Below, in pieces: positions 10,755-21,893 of a DNA stretch of 64,000 bases. The stretch spans positions 474,001 to 538,000 of the forward strand of contig VCAZ01000095.1 in assembly GCA_005784505.1 (NCBI GenBank), in the 5' to 3' direction. Positions within the stretch are counted from its first letter, which is position 1. Each line of letters begins with the position of its first letter. A program made the translations under genes and the position numbers. Source of the stretch: Bagarius yarrelli (taxonomy: Eukaryota; Chordata; Actinopteri; Siluriformes; Sisoridae). The notes below the pieces were generated by a model, which was not told where the DNA came from, ran no database searches, and saw only the letters and a list, made by a program, of their open reading frames with translations.

Positions 10755-10937
10755 TTTACATTTACAGCATTTGACAGACATCCTTATTTAGAGCAACTTA
10801 CATTCATCTCTTTTATACAACTAAATGATTGGGGGGTTAAGGGGCCCAGCGGTGGCAAATTGATGGTTCTGGGAATCGAACCCCGATCTTTCAATTAGCA
10901 GTCCAACAGCTTAACCACTGCGCCACCACTCCCCGCT
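10755..10937 (-). mobile_element. tRNA-derived SINE, minus strand
   Basis: TTTACATTTACAGCATTTGA (tail), AAGGGGCCCAGCGGTGGC (body), GGGAATCGAACCCC (B box reversed) and CTTAACCACTGCGCCACC (A box reversed) are clear. Confidence 0.88.
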
Positions 10938-11034
10938 TTTTAAAGCTTGACTACACAGACACTACACAGGCCAGGATGTAACTATAGATAAGAACATGCA
11001 ATTAAGTGTAATTAACTTGAGGCAGTTGATGACA

Positions 11035-11330
11035 GATAAGTCAATTCTTTAGAAAGTGAATTAATAGTTTTGCCAATTAATCGAGTCATATCGAGTTGAC
11101 TATGAATTGACTCACCTGCAGAAAGTTCTTTAATCATGTCAACCATGAAATGAGTCATCTGAAAAAAGTCAACTGATTCACCTCTGAATCAACTTATTTG
11201 CAGCAAATAAATCTACAGAATTCTTTCTGAATCAACTTCCCTGCAGACAGTGAATCAATCCAGTCGACTCTGAATCAGCTCATCTGCAGAAAATAAATCA
11301 ATCAAATCATTGAATCCAATCAAATTTTCG
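11035..11330. repeat. Degenerate tandem array with GAATCAACT and CTGCAGA motifs
   Basis: The pairs CTGAATCAACT and ATCTGCAGAAA recur four to five times over 300 bp with roughly 50-60 bp spacing. It is old and diverged. Confidence 0.5.
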
Positions 11331-12240
11331 TGTGTCAAATAGTCTCAGTATCAGAATTAATCTGAGCCAATAGTATAGTATGAATTTTTTTTATAATTTG
11401 CATAAAATTGAGAAATTAAATCTTTTTGCTTGTAATTCTGTCTCTTGACACACACTTGTTGTTATGCAAAATGTATTAACACACCTAAATAACTAACTAG
11501 TCTACCATACAGTATTAAGCTGTGTCCCAAATGACATAATACACAACACACCCCCACTATGTACACTAGCGGGAAATAACCGGAAAGAGGACTGTTTTGC
11601 TAGTTTTAGCGAAATGAGACATTTATGTTAGACGTTTGGACTGTTTGTTTTTAGTCAGCCATCCTGAAAATGATTTAACAATCAGCCTCTGGTAGCCCCT
11701 TTTTCTAATTCGTGGGAAAAGCTGCAAGCTTTGAGTCCAACATGTGCCATTTGATACATATAAAAATCTATATTTAGAAATTCATGTAAAATTTTAAAAT
11801 CATAAGCAAAACATTTATAATTTACAAACAAATTATAAATGATTATAAAAAAAATATATTTACATCAGAATGTGTGAATGCTGTTTATATCTGCGTCCTG
11901 TACAAACTCTTCTTTCATGGACACTACAGACATAAAGAGAACTAAAAAATAACATCTATCCATCAGCACTGAGGCTCGTTTGACTTCCTGTTTTGTGAGT
12001 AGTAGCTGGTGTGTAACGTCCACCTCGTCCCTGGGGCAATAATCTGCCCTGTCACTCACCTGTCTCTCCCACAGAAAAGGCGAATTTCTCCCTGCTGGAC
12101 TGGAAAGCCTTTTTTTGACCGAACAGCTGCTAATCACATGACCTTCAGAAATGTCTTCAGTCACAGTGCAGGAGTTATTTAGTACCTGAACTTTCACCAT
12201 TATTCACCACTGATCTGATTACACTTATATTTATATCATT
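11331..12240. other. Non-repetitive sequence with an unrecognised 111-codon open frame
   Basis: No repeat signature. On the minus strand 11865-12200 is open for 111 codons with unbiased composition. I find no domain, signal peptide or splice support, and treat it as probably non-coding. Confidence 0.35.
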
Positions 12241-12244
12241 ATTT

Positions 12245-12600
12245 TATGGAGACAGGTGGCAAAGCTGAAAGTAGCAGAGCTGAAGGTGTTGAGGCTTTCT
12301 TTGGGAGTGACGAGGTTGGACATGTTAGATGTTTTGGGGAGAAAGTGAAAGAAGCCAGATTGAGGTGGTTTGGACATGTACAGAGGAGGGACAGTAAATA
12401 TATTGGTAGGAGGATGTTAGTAATAAAGCTACCAGGCAGAAGGTAAAGAGGAAGACCAAAGAGGAGGTATATGGATGCGATAAACGAGGACATGAAGTTA
12501 GTGTGTGTGAGTGAAGAGGATGTAGAGAATAGGGTTAGGTGGAGACAGATGATTCGCTGTAGAGACCCCTAAAAGGCAACAGCTGAAAGGAGAAGAAGAA
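12245..12600 (+). mobile_element. 5'-truncated LINE, RT C-terminal end
   Basis: It encodes LRWFGHVQRRDSKYIGRR and PGRR followed, after a stop, by the RYMDAINEDMKLV and VENRVRWRQMIRC segments. It ends with CAGCTGAAAGGAGAAGAAGA. It shares this 3' end with the copies at 2870 and 56580 but is truncated further 5'. It carries stops and a deletion near ATGTTAG. Confidence 0.85.
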
Positions 12601-13329
12601 GATTTTATGCTCAGGGGCCTATTGGTGGCAGCGTGGTTGTGCACCTCCTCAACTGAGCTACCGCTTCCACAAAACATGTGCTTCTGCATTTCTGGCAGTT
12701 GGAAAAGCAAATAAACAGAATAGGTCAAATTAGCAAATCTGCCTGGTGTTTATCTGTGTTCCTGCAGCTGTTTTACCAAAAAAAAGCAGAAAATATCATT
12801 AAACGTAAGTCATTAGTGGTAAAGAGAGATTGAAAATTGCATAGCAAGATTATTTCCCAGCACCACACTCAGCCTTGAGATGTATTATCTGACAACTCTG
12901 TAAGTTGGCTGTGTGGTGTGGTGAGTCAAACACCTAACTGTTAGACAATCCACCAAGGCATCCAGATCCAGAAAGGGGTAATTACATATAAGTGGCTGAG
13001 TTGGACAAACTGTGTTATTTTAAACATTATTTCACTCACACTTGTACATTAAGTGCTGTTTTGATTATTTCTGGGGTCAAAGCTAGCAGCCGGCGCTAGA
13101 TAAACGGTGCAAAAGGAAGTAATGTACGATTTGTAATGCCATTAACAGTAGATTTTCTTTATTACTCTGGAAAAAAATACCAGAGTAGATTTCGTACTTT
13201 AGCTAGTAGAAAAAGACAAGACAGCATGGATTTCTTAGAAAACAATAATGGACCAATTGGATTTCCACAGAAAACAAATAAACAGTGAAAATTTATTTCT
13301 TTAGCACAGAGAATAAGAATAACAGTCCA
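12601..13329. other. No gene; possible SINE scraps
   Basis: TGCTCAGGGGCCTATTGGTG at 12609-12628 and CAACTGAGCTACCGCTTCC at 12650-12668 look like minus-strand SINE pieces. The rest is unremarkable. Confidence 0.4.
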
Positions 13330-13372
13330 TCCATCCATCCATCTATCCATCCACCTATCCGCTTATTCCTAG

Positions 13373-13408
<36 letters not shown>

Positions 13409-13475
13409 GATGAGAGAGAAGAAAGTGAGGGAGCAACAGAAAGAGAGAAAGAGAGAGAGAGAGAGAGAGAGCAAC

Positions 13476-13522
<47 letters not shown>

Positions 13523-13862
13523 AAGAGAGAGTAATAAAAAGAGGGTCATGGGGATCTTTTGAAGTCTAGAGTCTATCCCAGCTGTCATTGAGTGAAAGGC
13601 ACCCTGGACAGGTCACCAGTCCTCCACAGGGCCACATACAGACAAATAACCACACACACACACTTCTATTAGAAATTTAGAATGACCAATCAATCTAACA
13701 TACATGTTTTTGGACTGTTGGAGGAAACCGGAGAACCCGGAGTAAATCCACGAAAGCACGGGGAGAACATACACACTCCACACAGAAAGACACCTGCAAG
13801 ACAAAAACACTTTCTTGCTGTGAGGCAACAGTGCTAAGCACTAAGCCACCATCCTGCCCCAG
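13330..13862 (-). repeat. tRNA-head dispersed repeat, minus strand, split by GA expansion
   Basis: It reads CCGCTTATTCCTAGA, then a GA tract, then GGGTCATGGGGATC, CTATCCCAGCTGTCATTG, ACATACATGTTTTTGGACTG, GGAGGAAACCGGAGAACCCG and finally the reversed tRNA-like head CTAAGCCACCATCCTGCC. The order is that of the element at 45055-45395 reversed. Confidence 0.8.
13375..13545. repeat. GA microsatellite nested in a dispersed repeat
   Basis: Long GA runs interrupted by AGCAACAAAAAG-like pieces. It lies exactly between two segments that are contiguous in other copies of the host element. Confidence 0.95.
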
Positions 13863-14350
13863 ACAGAGTCGATTTCTTGAAGAAAGGGAATAGAGTGAGT
13901 AGATCTCTTTAGCTCAGTGAAAAAAGAATCAACAGACTGGATTTTTTAGTCTGAAAAATCAGAATGGACAGAGTGGGACAGAGTATTCATTGTCTTCACT
14001 CAGCCGATGGTTAGGAGCTCAGGGAGCTGAAAGAGATCAGAAGGGGGATTGTGGAGTTCTTTCTCAAGCTTTAGTTAGGCTAAAGGGGATTACAGAGTGT
14101 CAAAGCAGTTCTGAAAGCTAAAGAGGGACCATGCTAAATTATTGGCATTGAACAGTCTAGGAAATAACAGTTTAGGACAAGTGTTGATTAAAGAATTACG
14201 ATCACCAAAAAAGAGGTTTTAAACATTGGGGTGTGTTTTTAACTACAGAAATGAACTAAATGTGTCAAAAAGCTAACTCTGACTCATCACCCTGCTTCTC
14301 AACAAGGGAGACCCCAGTAATCTAGGTCCAGTTGTGGATTGGAGTTGCTG
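13863..14350. other. No gene seen
   Basis: Non-repetitive sequence, no coding signature. Confidence 0.5.
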
Positions 14351-14354
14351 ATTG

Positions 14355-14553
14355 AAAGACCAGGAAGACCAGTCCCATCGCCGCCATCTGCCACTGTTCG
14401 GTCCCTGAGCAAGACCCTTAACCCTTTTGCCTCCTGGGATGCTGTATCATAGCTGACCCTGAGCTCTGACCCCAACCTTCTAAGATGGGATATTTGAAGA
14501 AACGAATTTCACTGCGCTATAGAGTCTATGTGACAAATAAAGACATTTACATT
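14355..14553 (+). mobile_element. SINE, second family (GACAAATAAAG tail)
   Basis: It shares CCCTGAGCAAGACCCTTAAC with the main SINE but continues differently: GCTGACCCTGAGCTCTGACC, TAAGATGGGATATTTGAAG, AATTTCACTGCGCTATAGAG and TCTATGTGACAAATAAAG. The tRNA-like head is lost in this copy. Confidence 0.75.
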
Positions 14554-14666
14554 TTACAATTACTTATTTAAAGACTGGACAGTTCAGAAGACAGCTAAAA
14601 CAGAGTATAAGATTCTCTCAAAAGAGATTTGGTACACAGCCTAGGTGTTGGGTGTTGGGATGTGTT

Positions 14667-14850
14667 GGGAAGTGGTGGCTCATAGTTAAGGTGTTGGACT
14701 ACCAACCTGAAGATTGTGGGTTAAATTCCCAGCTCCACCAAGCCACCACTGTTGGGCCCCTGAGCAAGGCCCTTAACCCTCAATTGCTCAGTAGTATAAA
14801 TGTAAGTCACTCTGGATAAGGGCGACTGCCAAATGCTGTAAATGTAAATG
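14667..14850 (+). mobile_element. tRNA-derived SINE, near full length
   Basis: The head GGGAAGTGGTGGCTCATAGT, a B box mutated to GGGTTAAATTCCC, the GGGCCCCTGAGCAAGGCCC body and the tail GGATAAGGGCGACTGCC then AAATGCTGTAAATGTAAATG are all present with few changes, so it is relatively young. Confidence 0.9.
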
Positions 14851-15587
14851 GGACAGACCACAGACCAAACCACAAATTAGGCCTAATTCAAGCCAATCAC
14901 ATCCTTTTGTACTATTTTTCTGATTACAGACATTCAAGATAATCTAGATTTTGGTGGTCGAATCTGTTAATCAGGTAGATTTTTTCTACCAGGAATATAG
15001 TACACAACTGCAAGGAAACTAATGTTTAGCCAAACTGGGAACCAACTTTCAGGAGAACACATAGCAAACTATATGCTATGCTAATGTAGAAGATGGTTGA
15101 GATAACCAAGAAAACAAGTGCAGGGTTTTTGTCAGGAAAGAACAGTCACAAGAACAAGGATGGGGTTTGATGGTCAGGAAGAGGTTTTCAAATATTTGGG
15201 TGTGTATTAAGGCAAAGAGGCCAAAGTCAATGGGTTGCAAACCATTTAAACTTGCCTGGACATTTAAGGAAATAATTTTATTCATTTGCAATTTGGTAGC
15301 ATGTAGCATGGTAGTTGTAAAAGGGAAATGGTCAAGGCTATGAAATCAGATGTGTATGGTGCAGGACTGATGGTCTTAGTCTGGAAGGGAACCTTTTTTT
15401 GATGAAGACTAAGAAACTGAAGAAACTGAACCAGTTTAGACTTTGTTCGTTCTACATAACCTTTCTCAAAGATTATGACTGACTGACTGAAAACTGAAAA
15501 TACTACTAAAAATATAAAATATGTTTGATATGCAAGGGCACCGCTAGCAAGTTTGGGCCCTATGAGAGAATATAAGAAGAAGAATAT
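14851..15587. other. No gene seen
   Basis: Non-repetitive. A short tandem GACTGACTGA occurs at 15478-15489. Confidence 0.5.
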
Positions 15588-15900
15588 TCAATTCATTGTC
15601 ATAGGTACTGTCATAGTACAGAGCCAATGAAATGCATTTTTTGCATATCCCATCCCATTTGTGGTAAGTTGGGGTCAGAGTGCAGGGTCAGCTTATGATA
15701 TGATACAGCAGGTACAGGAGCAGGAGGGGTTGAGGGTCTTGCTCAAGGACCCTGGAGCTGAGAGGGGTTGAGGGGTCTGCCTTGCCAAGGACCCAGGTAA
15801 CAGTGTTGAAAAACTTGCCAGAGGTGGGGCTTGAACCCAGGTGTTTCTGGTCCTGGTCTTCAGATAAAACTCAGCACCTTAACCATTTGTGCCACCCTGC
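15588..15900 (-). mobile_element. SINE of the second family, minus strand
   Basis: From the left: TTCAATTCATTGTCATAGG tail, GAGCCAATGAAATGC, GGGGTCAGAGTGCAGGGTC, AGGGTCTTGCTCAAGGACCC and the reversed head CACCTTAACCATTTGTGCCA. The segment GGGGTTGAGGG recurs, suggesting a small internal duplication. It ends in an ATTGAAT-type tail rather than the GACAAATAAAG of the copy at 14355. Confidence 0.75.
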
Positions 15901-15961
15901 CAAACCCGCCCCATCTAATGGCCCTCCTAAAAAAATACTGTGGAAAATTAAATTAATAAAA

Positions 15962-16012
15962 CATGGTAAAAAAAAATAAATTAAAAAATAAAAAATAAAA
16001 AAAAAAAAAACA
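15962..16012. repeat. A-rich simple sequence
   Basis: Runs of A broken by T and C. Confidence 0.85.
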
Positions 16013-16139
16013 AAAAACACCTCAGAAGATAATACACATCGTAAAATAATGATTATTATATCGGAGTTATAACAGGATTTCTAACAGGAGTTATAACAGG
16101 ATTTCTAGAACCATATGCAGGCGCCCCTTCATATATGTT

Positions 16140-16362
16140 TAAAATTGGTTTCTTTGCATATCCCAGTTTATATCCCAGCATTTCATTGGCTCAGTACATG
16201 TACCTTGCACAATGACAATGAATTGAATATTTATTTTTTTATATATAGTGTTGGTCAGAGAAAAGCCATGATAGGACGCCTATAGAGCATGCAGCAGACT
16301 AAAGGCCTTGTTTAAGGGCCCGACTGTGACACCTTAACCCGCTTAACCATTTTAGCCACCTC
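16140..16362. mobile_element. Two facing SINE fragments of the second family
   Basis: 16180-16232 is a plus-strand tail (GCATTTCATTGGCTCAGTAC then ACAATGACAATGAATTGAAT). 16300-16362 is a minus-strand head (AAGGCCTTGTTTAAGGGCCC, CTTAACCATTTTAGCCACC). They are separate partial copies in opposite orientation. Confidence 0.6.
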
Positions 16363-17885
16363 TAAAACATATACTGTGTCTGAGAAGTTAAAGTTGACAA
16401 TCAGACAGCTGGTCAAGACTGCTGGTGTAAACTCGGACCACTGGTGTAACAGAATGATGGAACAGAACCTTGTGAAAATTGAGAAGACACTGAATAAAGA
16501 GTGGAGACTGACATTTGAGACAAATGGGTGTCTCTTTCCATTGGGATCAGCGCCAATAATAAAAACCACTGACACCCATAATGTTTTTTTTTTCAAACAT
16601 GGTGTAATAGTTCCTAATTAACATGGTTATAGACGGAATGTGCTGTTTAATTTTTGGCTTTCTGTGCTGTAAGTAGAGGTGGAAATGCCAGCTGATAAAT
16701 CCTGTTTTAGAAGCAATCCAAATAAGCAATTTAAACCCAAGGAAGGAGAAGAATTGATGTAGAACAAGACTGTAATATGCGCCAAGTTCTTAAAAAAAAC
16801 TTTTAAAAGCTCTGCGAAGAACTTGGCAGCTTTTCAATAGATGTTTGATTATAGAGGAGAATTTTGTAGAAGGAATATGATTAACTCTAGATTTCTGGCT
16901 GGAATAAAATAGTTTAATAAAAAAGCTTTAACACTCAACACCATCGTTCTTTCTCGCCATCTCCTTCTCAGTTGTTGAACTGATGTTCAGAAGGTCATGA
17001 GTTCAGTTCCTAGTACCGCTATGCTGCCGACCTTTAAATATGGTGCAGAAAGCAAAATACTGAATAATCATATGGTCTTTGTCCATCACGTCAATTGATT
17101 AGCGCGGCATTGTTACTTCCTTTTCCGGTCAGTACGTCTACATTGGGTTGTTTTGCTGTGTATAGTGTAAATGCAGATATCAGATACGGCTCAGTTTTAA
17201 AAGGTTGTGTAAGCAAGTCATATATTCACAAAATTTGAAGACCTGCAATGTAAGTGGGGCCTTAGCTAGAAAACCAGCAGGACAAAGAAACTCAAGGATT
17301 ATTAATAGCGCTTCAATGGATAAAATAATGAATTAACAAAGTCAAAAGAAATTCTTTTTGTCTTTACGTCTCTCATATTATTTGTTCTCTTTACCTTTCA
17401 AGTACACACAAACAATCATTTTCATTCCTCACCAGACAATTCTCGCATTTCATTAGCATAATTTACAGCCAAGGTCATTTTTATTAATCCACCTCTCCAA
17501 GGATGGATCAATTCTCTTCCTGTAAAATTGAGATTAGAAACAGACGGTGTCTGCAGAAACAGGGATTTATACAGACGACTTAATCATGCCTTATATACTG
17601 CAGCCATAGCAAGCTATTACGCAAGTGAGAGAAAAAAAAAACAATACAGAGCAGTGATTATTGTTAAACCTAACTAAACTATTTTTAACGTTATTAACGG
17701 AAGTGGCTGAAAGAACCTCATTTACAAACGAAATGTCACCAGAAGAGAAAAAATGCAGCGTTCTAAAAGCTTACAATTCCGCCAGTGAGATCACCAGGGT
17801 CAGCTTCATTACAAGGGAAAATAAATCTACTGACAAATATATTCCTATTAAGACTGGGTGCAGAAGATCCTGAGTGAGTGGTGTT
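16363..17885. other. Non-repetitive stretch, no gene
   Basis: About 1.5 kb without a repeat I recognise. Open frames at 16376-16621 and 17661-17873 have no family signature and no splice context. Confidence 0.45.
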
Positions 17886-17889
17886 AGAT

Positions 17890-18075
17890 CAGATAGTTAA
17901 TGCTTCAAGTAGTGGCAGAACTAATGCCAAGCTGCCACTTTTGGGCCCTTAACCAGGACTCTTAACCTTCTTCCTGCTCTGATTGTGTTGTGTCATAGCT
18001 TACTTTGCACACTAATCCCAACTATTTAAGGTGGGATAGATAAAGAGAAGACTTTTACTGTGCAGTAATGTCTAT
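17890..18075 (+). mobile_element. SINE of the second family, decayed
   Basis: GCCACTTTTGGGCCCTTAAC, TCATAGCTTACTTTGCACAC, AAGGTGGGATAGATAAAGAG, TTTTACTGTGCAGTAATGTC and TATCTAACAAATAG follow the same order as at 14355. Confidence 0.7.
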
Positions 18076-18084
18076 CTAACAAAT

Positions 18085-18220
18085 AGGGAAAGTGGTCTGT
18101 TGATTAGCTCGACTGCAAACCAAAACCTTGAAGACTTGGGTGGGTTTGATTCACAACACAACCGAGTTACCACTGGCGGATCCCTGCGCAAGGCCAATAA
18201 CTTACAATTGTTCAGTTGTA
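18085..18220 (+). mobile_element. tRNA-derived SINE cut by a Tc1 insertion
   Basis: Head AAAGTGGTCTGTTGATTAGC, B-box-like GGGTTTGATTCAC, body TCCCTGCGCAAGGCC and then TTCAGTTGTA, where the SINE stops at the TA dinucleotide 18219-18220. In other copies this position continues as TAAATGAGATAAATG. The missing tail is not found after the Tc1 remnant. Confidence 0.75.
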
Positions 18221-19550
18221 CAACCAGAAATTCCGGAAAAGTTGAAACGTTTTCAAAATTTTAGTTTAGATAACAACAAATGTTTACACTAAAAAATTTT
18301 ACAAACTAAATAAGCTCATTTCATATTTGATGCCTGCTACAGGTCTCAAAAAAGTAGGCACAGGGCAAAAGTCTTTTTGAAAAGATTTAAAAGAGAAAAC
18401 ATTTAGCAACTAATTAGGTTATTTTACATTAGGTCTGTAACATGATTAGCTATAAAAGAGATGTGTTAGAAAGACAGTGTCTCTCAGAAGTAAAGATAAG
18501 GCTCTTCAATCTGTAAAAGAGTGCATAAAAGGATTGAGAAGTACTTACCGTAAAAACAATGTTATTCAACGTCAAACTGCGAAGGCCTTGCAAATCTACA
18601 GAGACACTGGAGAAATCTGTGTGTAAGGGACAAGGCCGAAGACCTTTTTTGGATGCTTGTGATCTTCTGGCTCTCAGAGGACACTGTATCACTCATCTGC
18701 ATGATTCTGTAATTGACATCACTAAATGGACCCAGGAAAACTTCTAGAACCACTGTCAGTAAACAGATTCTGCCGTGCCATCTGCAGATACCAACTAAAG
18801 CTCTATGCAAAAAGGAAGCCATATGTTAACATGGACCAGAAGGACCGTCATGTCCTGTGGGCAAAAACTCATTTAAAATGGACCGATTCAAAGTGGAAAA
18901 GTGTCCTATGGTCAGACGAGTACAAATTTGACATTCTTGTTGTAAATCACGGACGCCGTGTCCTTCAGGCTAAAGAGGAGAGAGACCTTCCAGTGCCGTA
19001 TCAGTGTTCAGTTCTAAAGTCAGTTCTATAGGGGGCATAAGTGCATACAGTTTGGACAGCTTGCATGTTTTGGAAGGCACTAAGAATGTTAAAGGGTATT
19101 TTAGAGGTTTTAGAGTAACATATGCTCCCCTCCATTATGTATTTCAACAAGACAATGTAAAACCACGTACTGCAGCTATTCCTACGGCATAACTTTGTAG
19201 TAGAAGAGTTCGGATAACGTTCCAGCTGTTCTCCAAGACAGTGTGACTGCATAATTCCTGCTACCTGTTTTTCACCCAAATGAGGATGGGTTCTCTGTTG
19301 AGTCCGGTTCCTTTCAAGGTTTCTTCTTATTCTGTCTCAAGGAGTTTTTACTAGCCACTGTCGCCCCCGGCTTGGTCGTCAGGGACAAACTGATTTCTGT
19401 TTTATTTTCATCTTATAATTTTTTCAATTGTGTAAAGCTGCTTTGTGACAGTGACCATTGTAAAAAGCACCATACAAATAAAATAAAATTGAATTGAATT
19501 AACCTGCCTGCAGTGCAGATCTTTCACCTATAGAGAACATTTGGTGCAAA
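18221..19550 (+). pseudogene. Tc1/mariner transposon remnant with broken transposase
   Basis: The left end CAACCAGAAATTCCGGAAAA starts right after a TA. An open segment at 18726-19031 matches the middle of a Tc1 transposase (KPYVNM, WAKTHLKW, KSVLWSDE). The acidic catalytic positions of the DDE core are visible as WSDE (18909-18920), FQQDN (19142-19156) and, beyond a nested insertion, SPIENIW-like text (about 19521-19544). Frameshifts and stops separate them. The right end and its inverted repeat are missing. Confidence 0.88.
19218..19501 (+). mobile_element. Retroposon (GAATT tail) nested inside the Tc1 remnant
   Basis: AAATGAGGATGGGTTCTCTG, GGAGTTTTTACTAGCCACTG, GGGACAAACTGATTTCTG, GTAAAGCTGCTTTGTGACAG and a GAATT-type tail make up a fish retroposon 3' end. 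Both flanks belong to the transposase gene (AGAAGAGTTCGGATAAC on the left, AACCTGCCTGCAG on the right). The shared TAAC/AAC may be a short target duplication. Confidence 0.8.
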
Positions 19551-20784
19551 AGTTTTATTTTATGCTTCACTAACTTTCCGATCTACAATCCAGAAAACAG
19601 GACAAATTTGAGCCGGAGGCAATAGAAAAGGTCAACTTAAATTACACTGTCCTGTTCAGACTCTGTTTAGTGTGATTTACTGTACAGATCAATGTGTCTA
19701 TAAATAAATGCAGATTTCTACAGAAATAGTGTTTTATTTTGGAGTTTAAGTCAAGGGGTCCCCCCACAAATAAATAATTTCTTTGTGCACATATAATAGT
19801 TATAACAGCTGTATCTATATATACATAGTGATAGATAGTGAGAGAAAGAAGGAAATAGAGAGGAAATCTTTCCAGAGTTTGGCTCCTTGTCCTGCAGGTA
19901 AAATAAGTGTAAAATAACGTGTGCTCACCCATTTTGCTGTCTCGCTTTCGGCACCCCAGTGGCTCATCCTCTACATTTCATCTTATGTACCAAGGTGAAT
20001 TATTTTCACCTGATCATATTTGACATTCTTTAATAAAACTCCCGCTGAGTTCCCCCCAGTTTTCTGACTCCTGTCTAGCCCGACTAGCGTAGAGCTATGG
20101 CTAAGGCCGAGAACACTCAAACAGAACGCAGCAGGAGGGCGGGATGGTGTCACGTAGAGCCACCAGATATAATTCTCTATACAGCAGAACACGGCGATAG
20201 ATCGCTCCTGATGGGAATAAACAATTTTCAGCTGAAGGTTTGTCATGGGGAAAGAGGGGACAGTGCTGTGGGTTAAAATTCTTGATTACACTTGATTTTT
20301 TTTTAATTGTGCCGCATGTTGTAATATTTTAAGGTGTTTTGATGTAAAATCGAAAAAAAAAAATTGCAAGCACTTTACTTCAACTTTTGTGAAGAACATC
20401 AGAAAGTTGCTTTGCGTGGTGTCTTTATTTATGTATTAATTTTAACAGCGTGAAATTGACTTGTCCAGACAGATGACACACAACTGAGAAACCGTCTTTT
20501 TCTAGCAGAATCTTGCACTCTGTGTAGGGGATTTGTTCACTCTTCTTCTATTACTCTGGGCACTGAGCAGACAGATTGTATAATAATATCCAGCGATTTC
20601 GATCAGAGAAAAAGTAAGGACATTTTGATGGATACCGTTCTCGAGCATACACGTATGTTCATTACAGCCCTGAAGTCTGAGTACACCAAGGAAATATATA
20701 TCAGCATTAACAGGACTAAAGCAGCTACGTATAGCTCTGATCCTTATAGAAATTCTAGTTAGATATGCCTTGCGTTTATTGAGA
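19551..20784. other. No gene seen
   Basis: Non-repetitive. The first 100 bp may hold unrecognisable Tc1 remains. Open frames at 19642-19932 and 19983-20246 (minus) lack any domain. Confidence 0.4.
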
Positions 20785-20950
20785 TGAGGGGAAAATGGTA
20801 GCTTAGTTGTTATAAGATATTGGCCTGATAATTAAAAATTGGGATTTCCATTCCAGGGAAACAAGCTGCCAACGTTGGGCTCATAAGCAAAGACCCTTAA
20901 ACCTTGAAGCAACACCATCGGATATTTTGCCCACGCTTCCCCCATTTGGT
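20785..20950 (+). mobile_element. SINE, strongly decayed
   Basis: ATGGTAGCTTAGTTGTTATA, TTGGGCTCATAAGCAAAGAC and CCTTAAACCTTGAAGC retain the SINE order; the tail is unrecognisable. Confidence 0.5.
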
Positions 20951-21215
20951 TGATAAGCACAATTGTCTGTTATTTTCATCTTAAATGCGGTTGCTAATAG
21001 AGCGTTTTTACCTACGATATGTTTTGGTCAGTTACCTGGATGCCCAGCCATAATGAAGATACCTGGGATATCCATTCAGTTCAGCGCCATTGTTTGAGTT
21101 CAGTATTAACAGTATGACCTACTTCCAGATTGATGATGTAATGTGCAAACACTCGAAACATGTGAATATGTTGACTAAGCTGATAAAACCATTGAATGCA
21201 GAAACCACAATTGGA

Positions 21216-21383
21216 CAGTGGTGGCTCATGGTTAAGGTGTTGAACTACCAACCCGAAGATGGTGACCAAGCCACCACTGCTGGGCCCCGAGCAGGGCCCT
21301 AACCCCTAATTGCTCAGTAGTATAAATGAGATAAATGTACGTCGCTCTGGATAAGGACGTCTGCCAAATGCTGTAAATGTAAA
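21216..21383 (+). mobile_element. SINE lacking its B box
   Basis: Head GTGGTGGCTCATGGTTAAGG and ACCAACCCGAAGATGGTGAC run directly into CAAGCCACCACTGCTGGGCC, skipping the GGGTTCGATTCCC segment. Body and tail (GATAAATGTACGTCGCTC, CTGCCAAATGCTGTAAATG) are close to consensus. The loss is therefore recent and would abolish the internal pol III promoter. Confidence 0.85.
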
Positions 21384-21782
21384 TCATGTCCACAAACCAG
21401 GTAAAGTAGCCTGTGTTACATTTGTTCCACCAATATCATTACATAAAGCTGAAAAGGAACCCACCGTAATTTTACTCTATTTGGATTTGTGGATGCAGTG
21501 AAAAAGAAATCGAGAAAGCCTGAAACAACGCTTACGCACACAAAGGTAGTGATTTTTACAGTATGTGCAGCATTTTCGCTGTCGGCAGTATTAAACTTCA
21601 AGACCCAGCAAAATAAATGGATGAGGACTTGGAGGCAACAATGGTAGAAAAATATAATTCTGGCTAATTTTACAGAACAAGACTGGTTATCCTGTCTCGA
21701 AATGGGGTTCCAGACCTTGAAATATCTTTCTGTGACCCTGCAAATCAATTAAATAAAGAGGCACACTAACATTCATCATTGA

Positions 21783-21893
21783 TTTACATTTACGGCATTT
21801 GGCAGACACCTTTATCCAGCGCAATCTCTTTTTTATGAATCTGAGCAATTGGAGGTTAAGGGCCTTGCTCTACTGAGCTACTGCTTCCCCCGT
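21783..21893 (-). mobile_element. SINE, minus strand, internally deleted
   Basis: TTTACATTTACGGCATTTGG, AGGTTAAGGGCCTTGCTC, then directly TACTGAGCTACTGCTTCCCC. The B-box region is missing. Confidence 0.75.
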
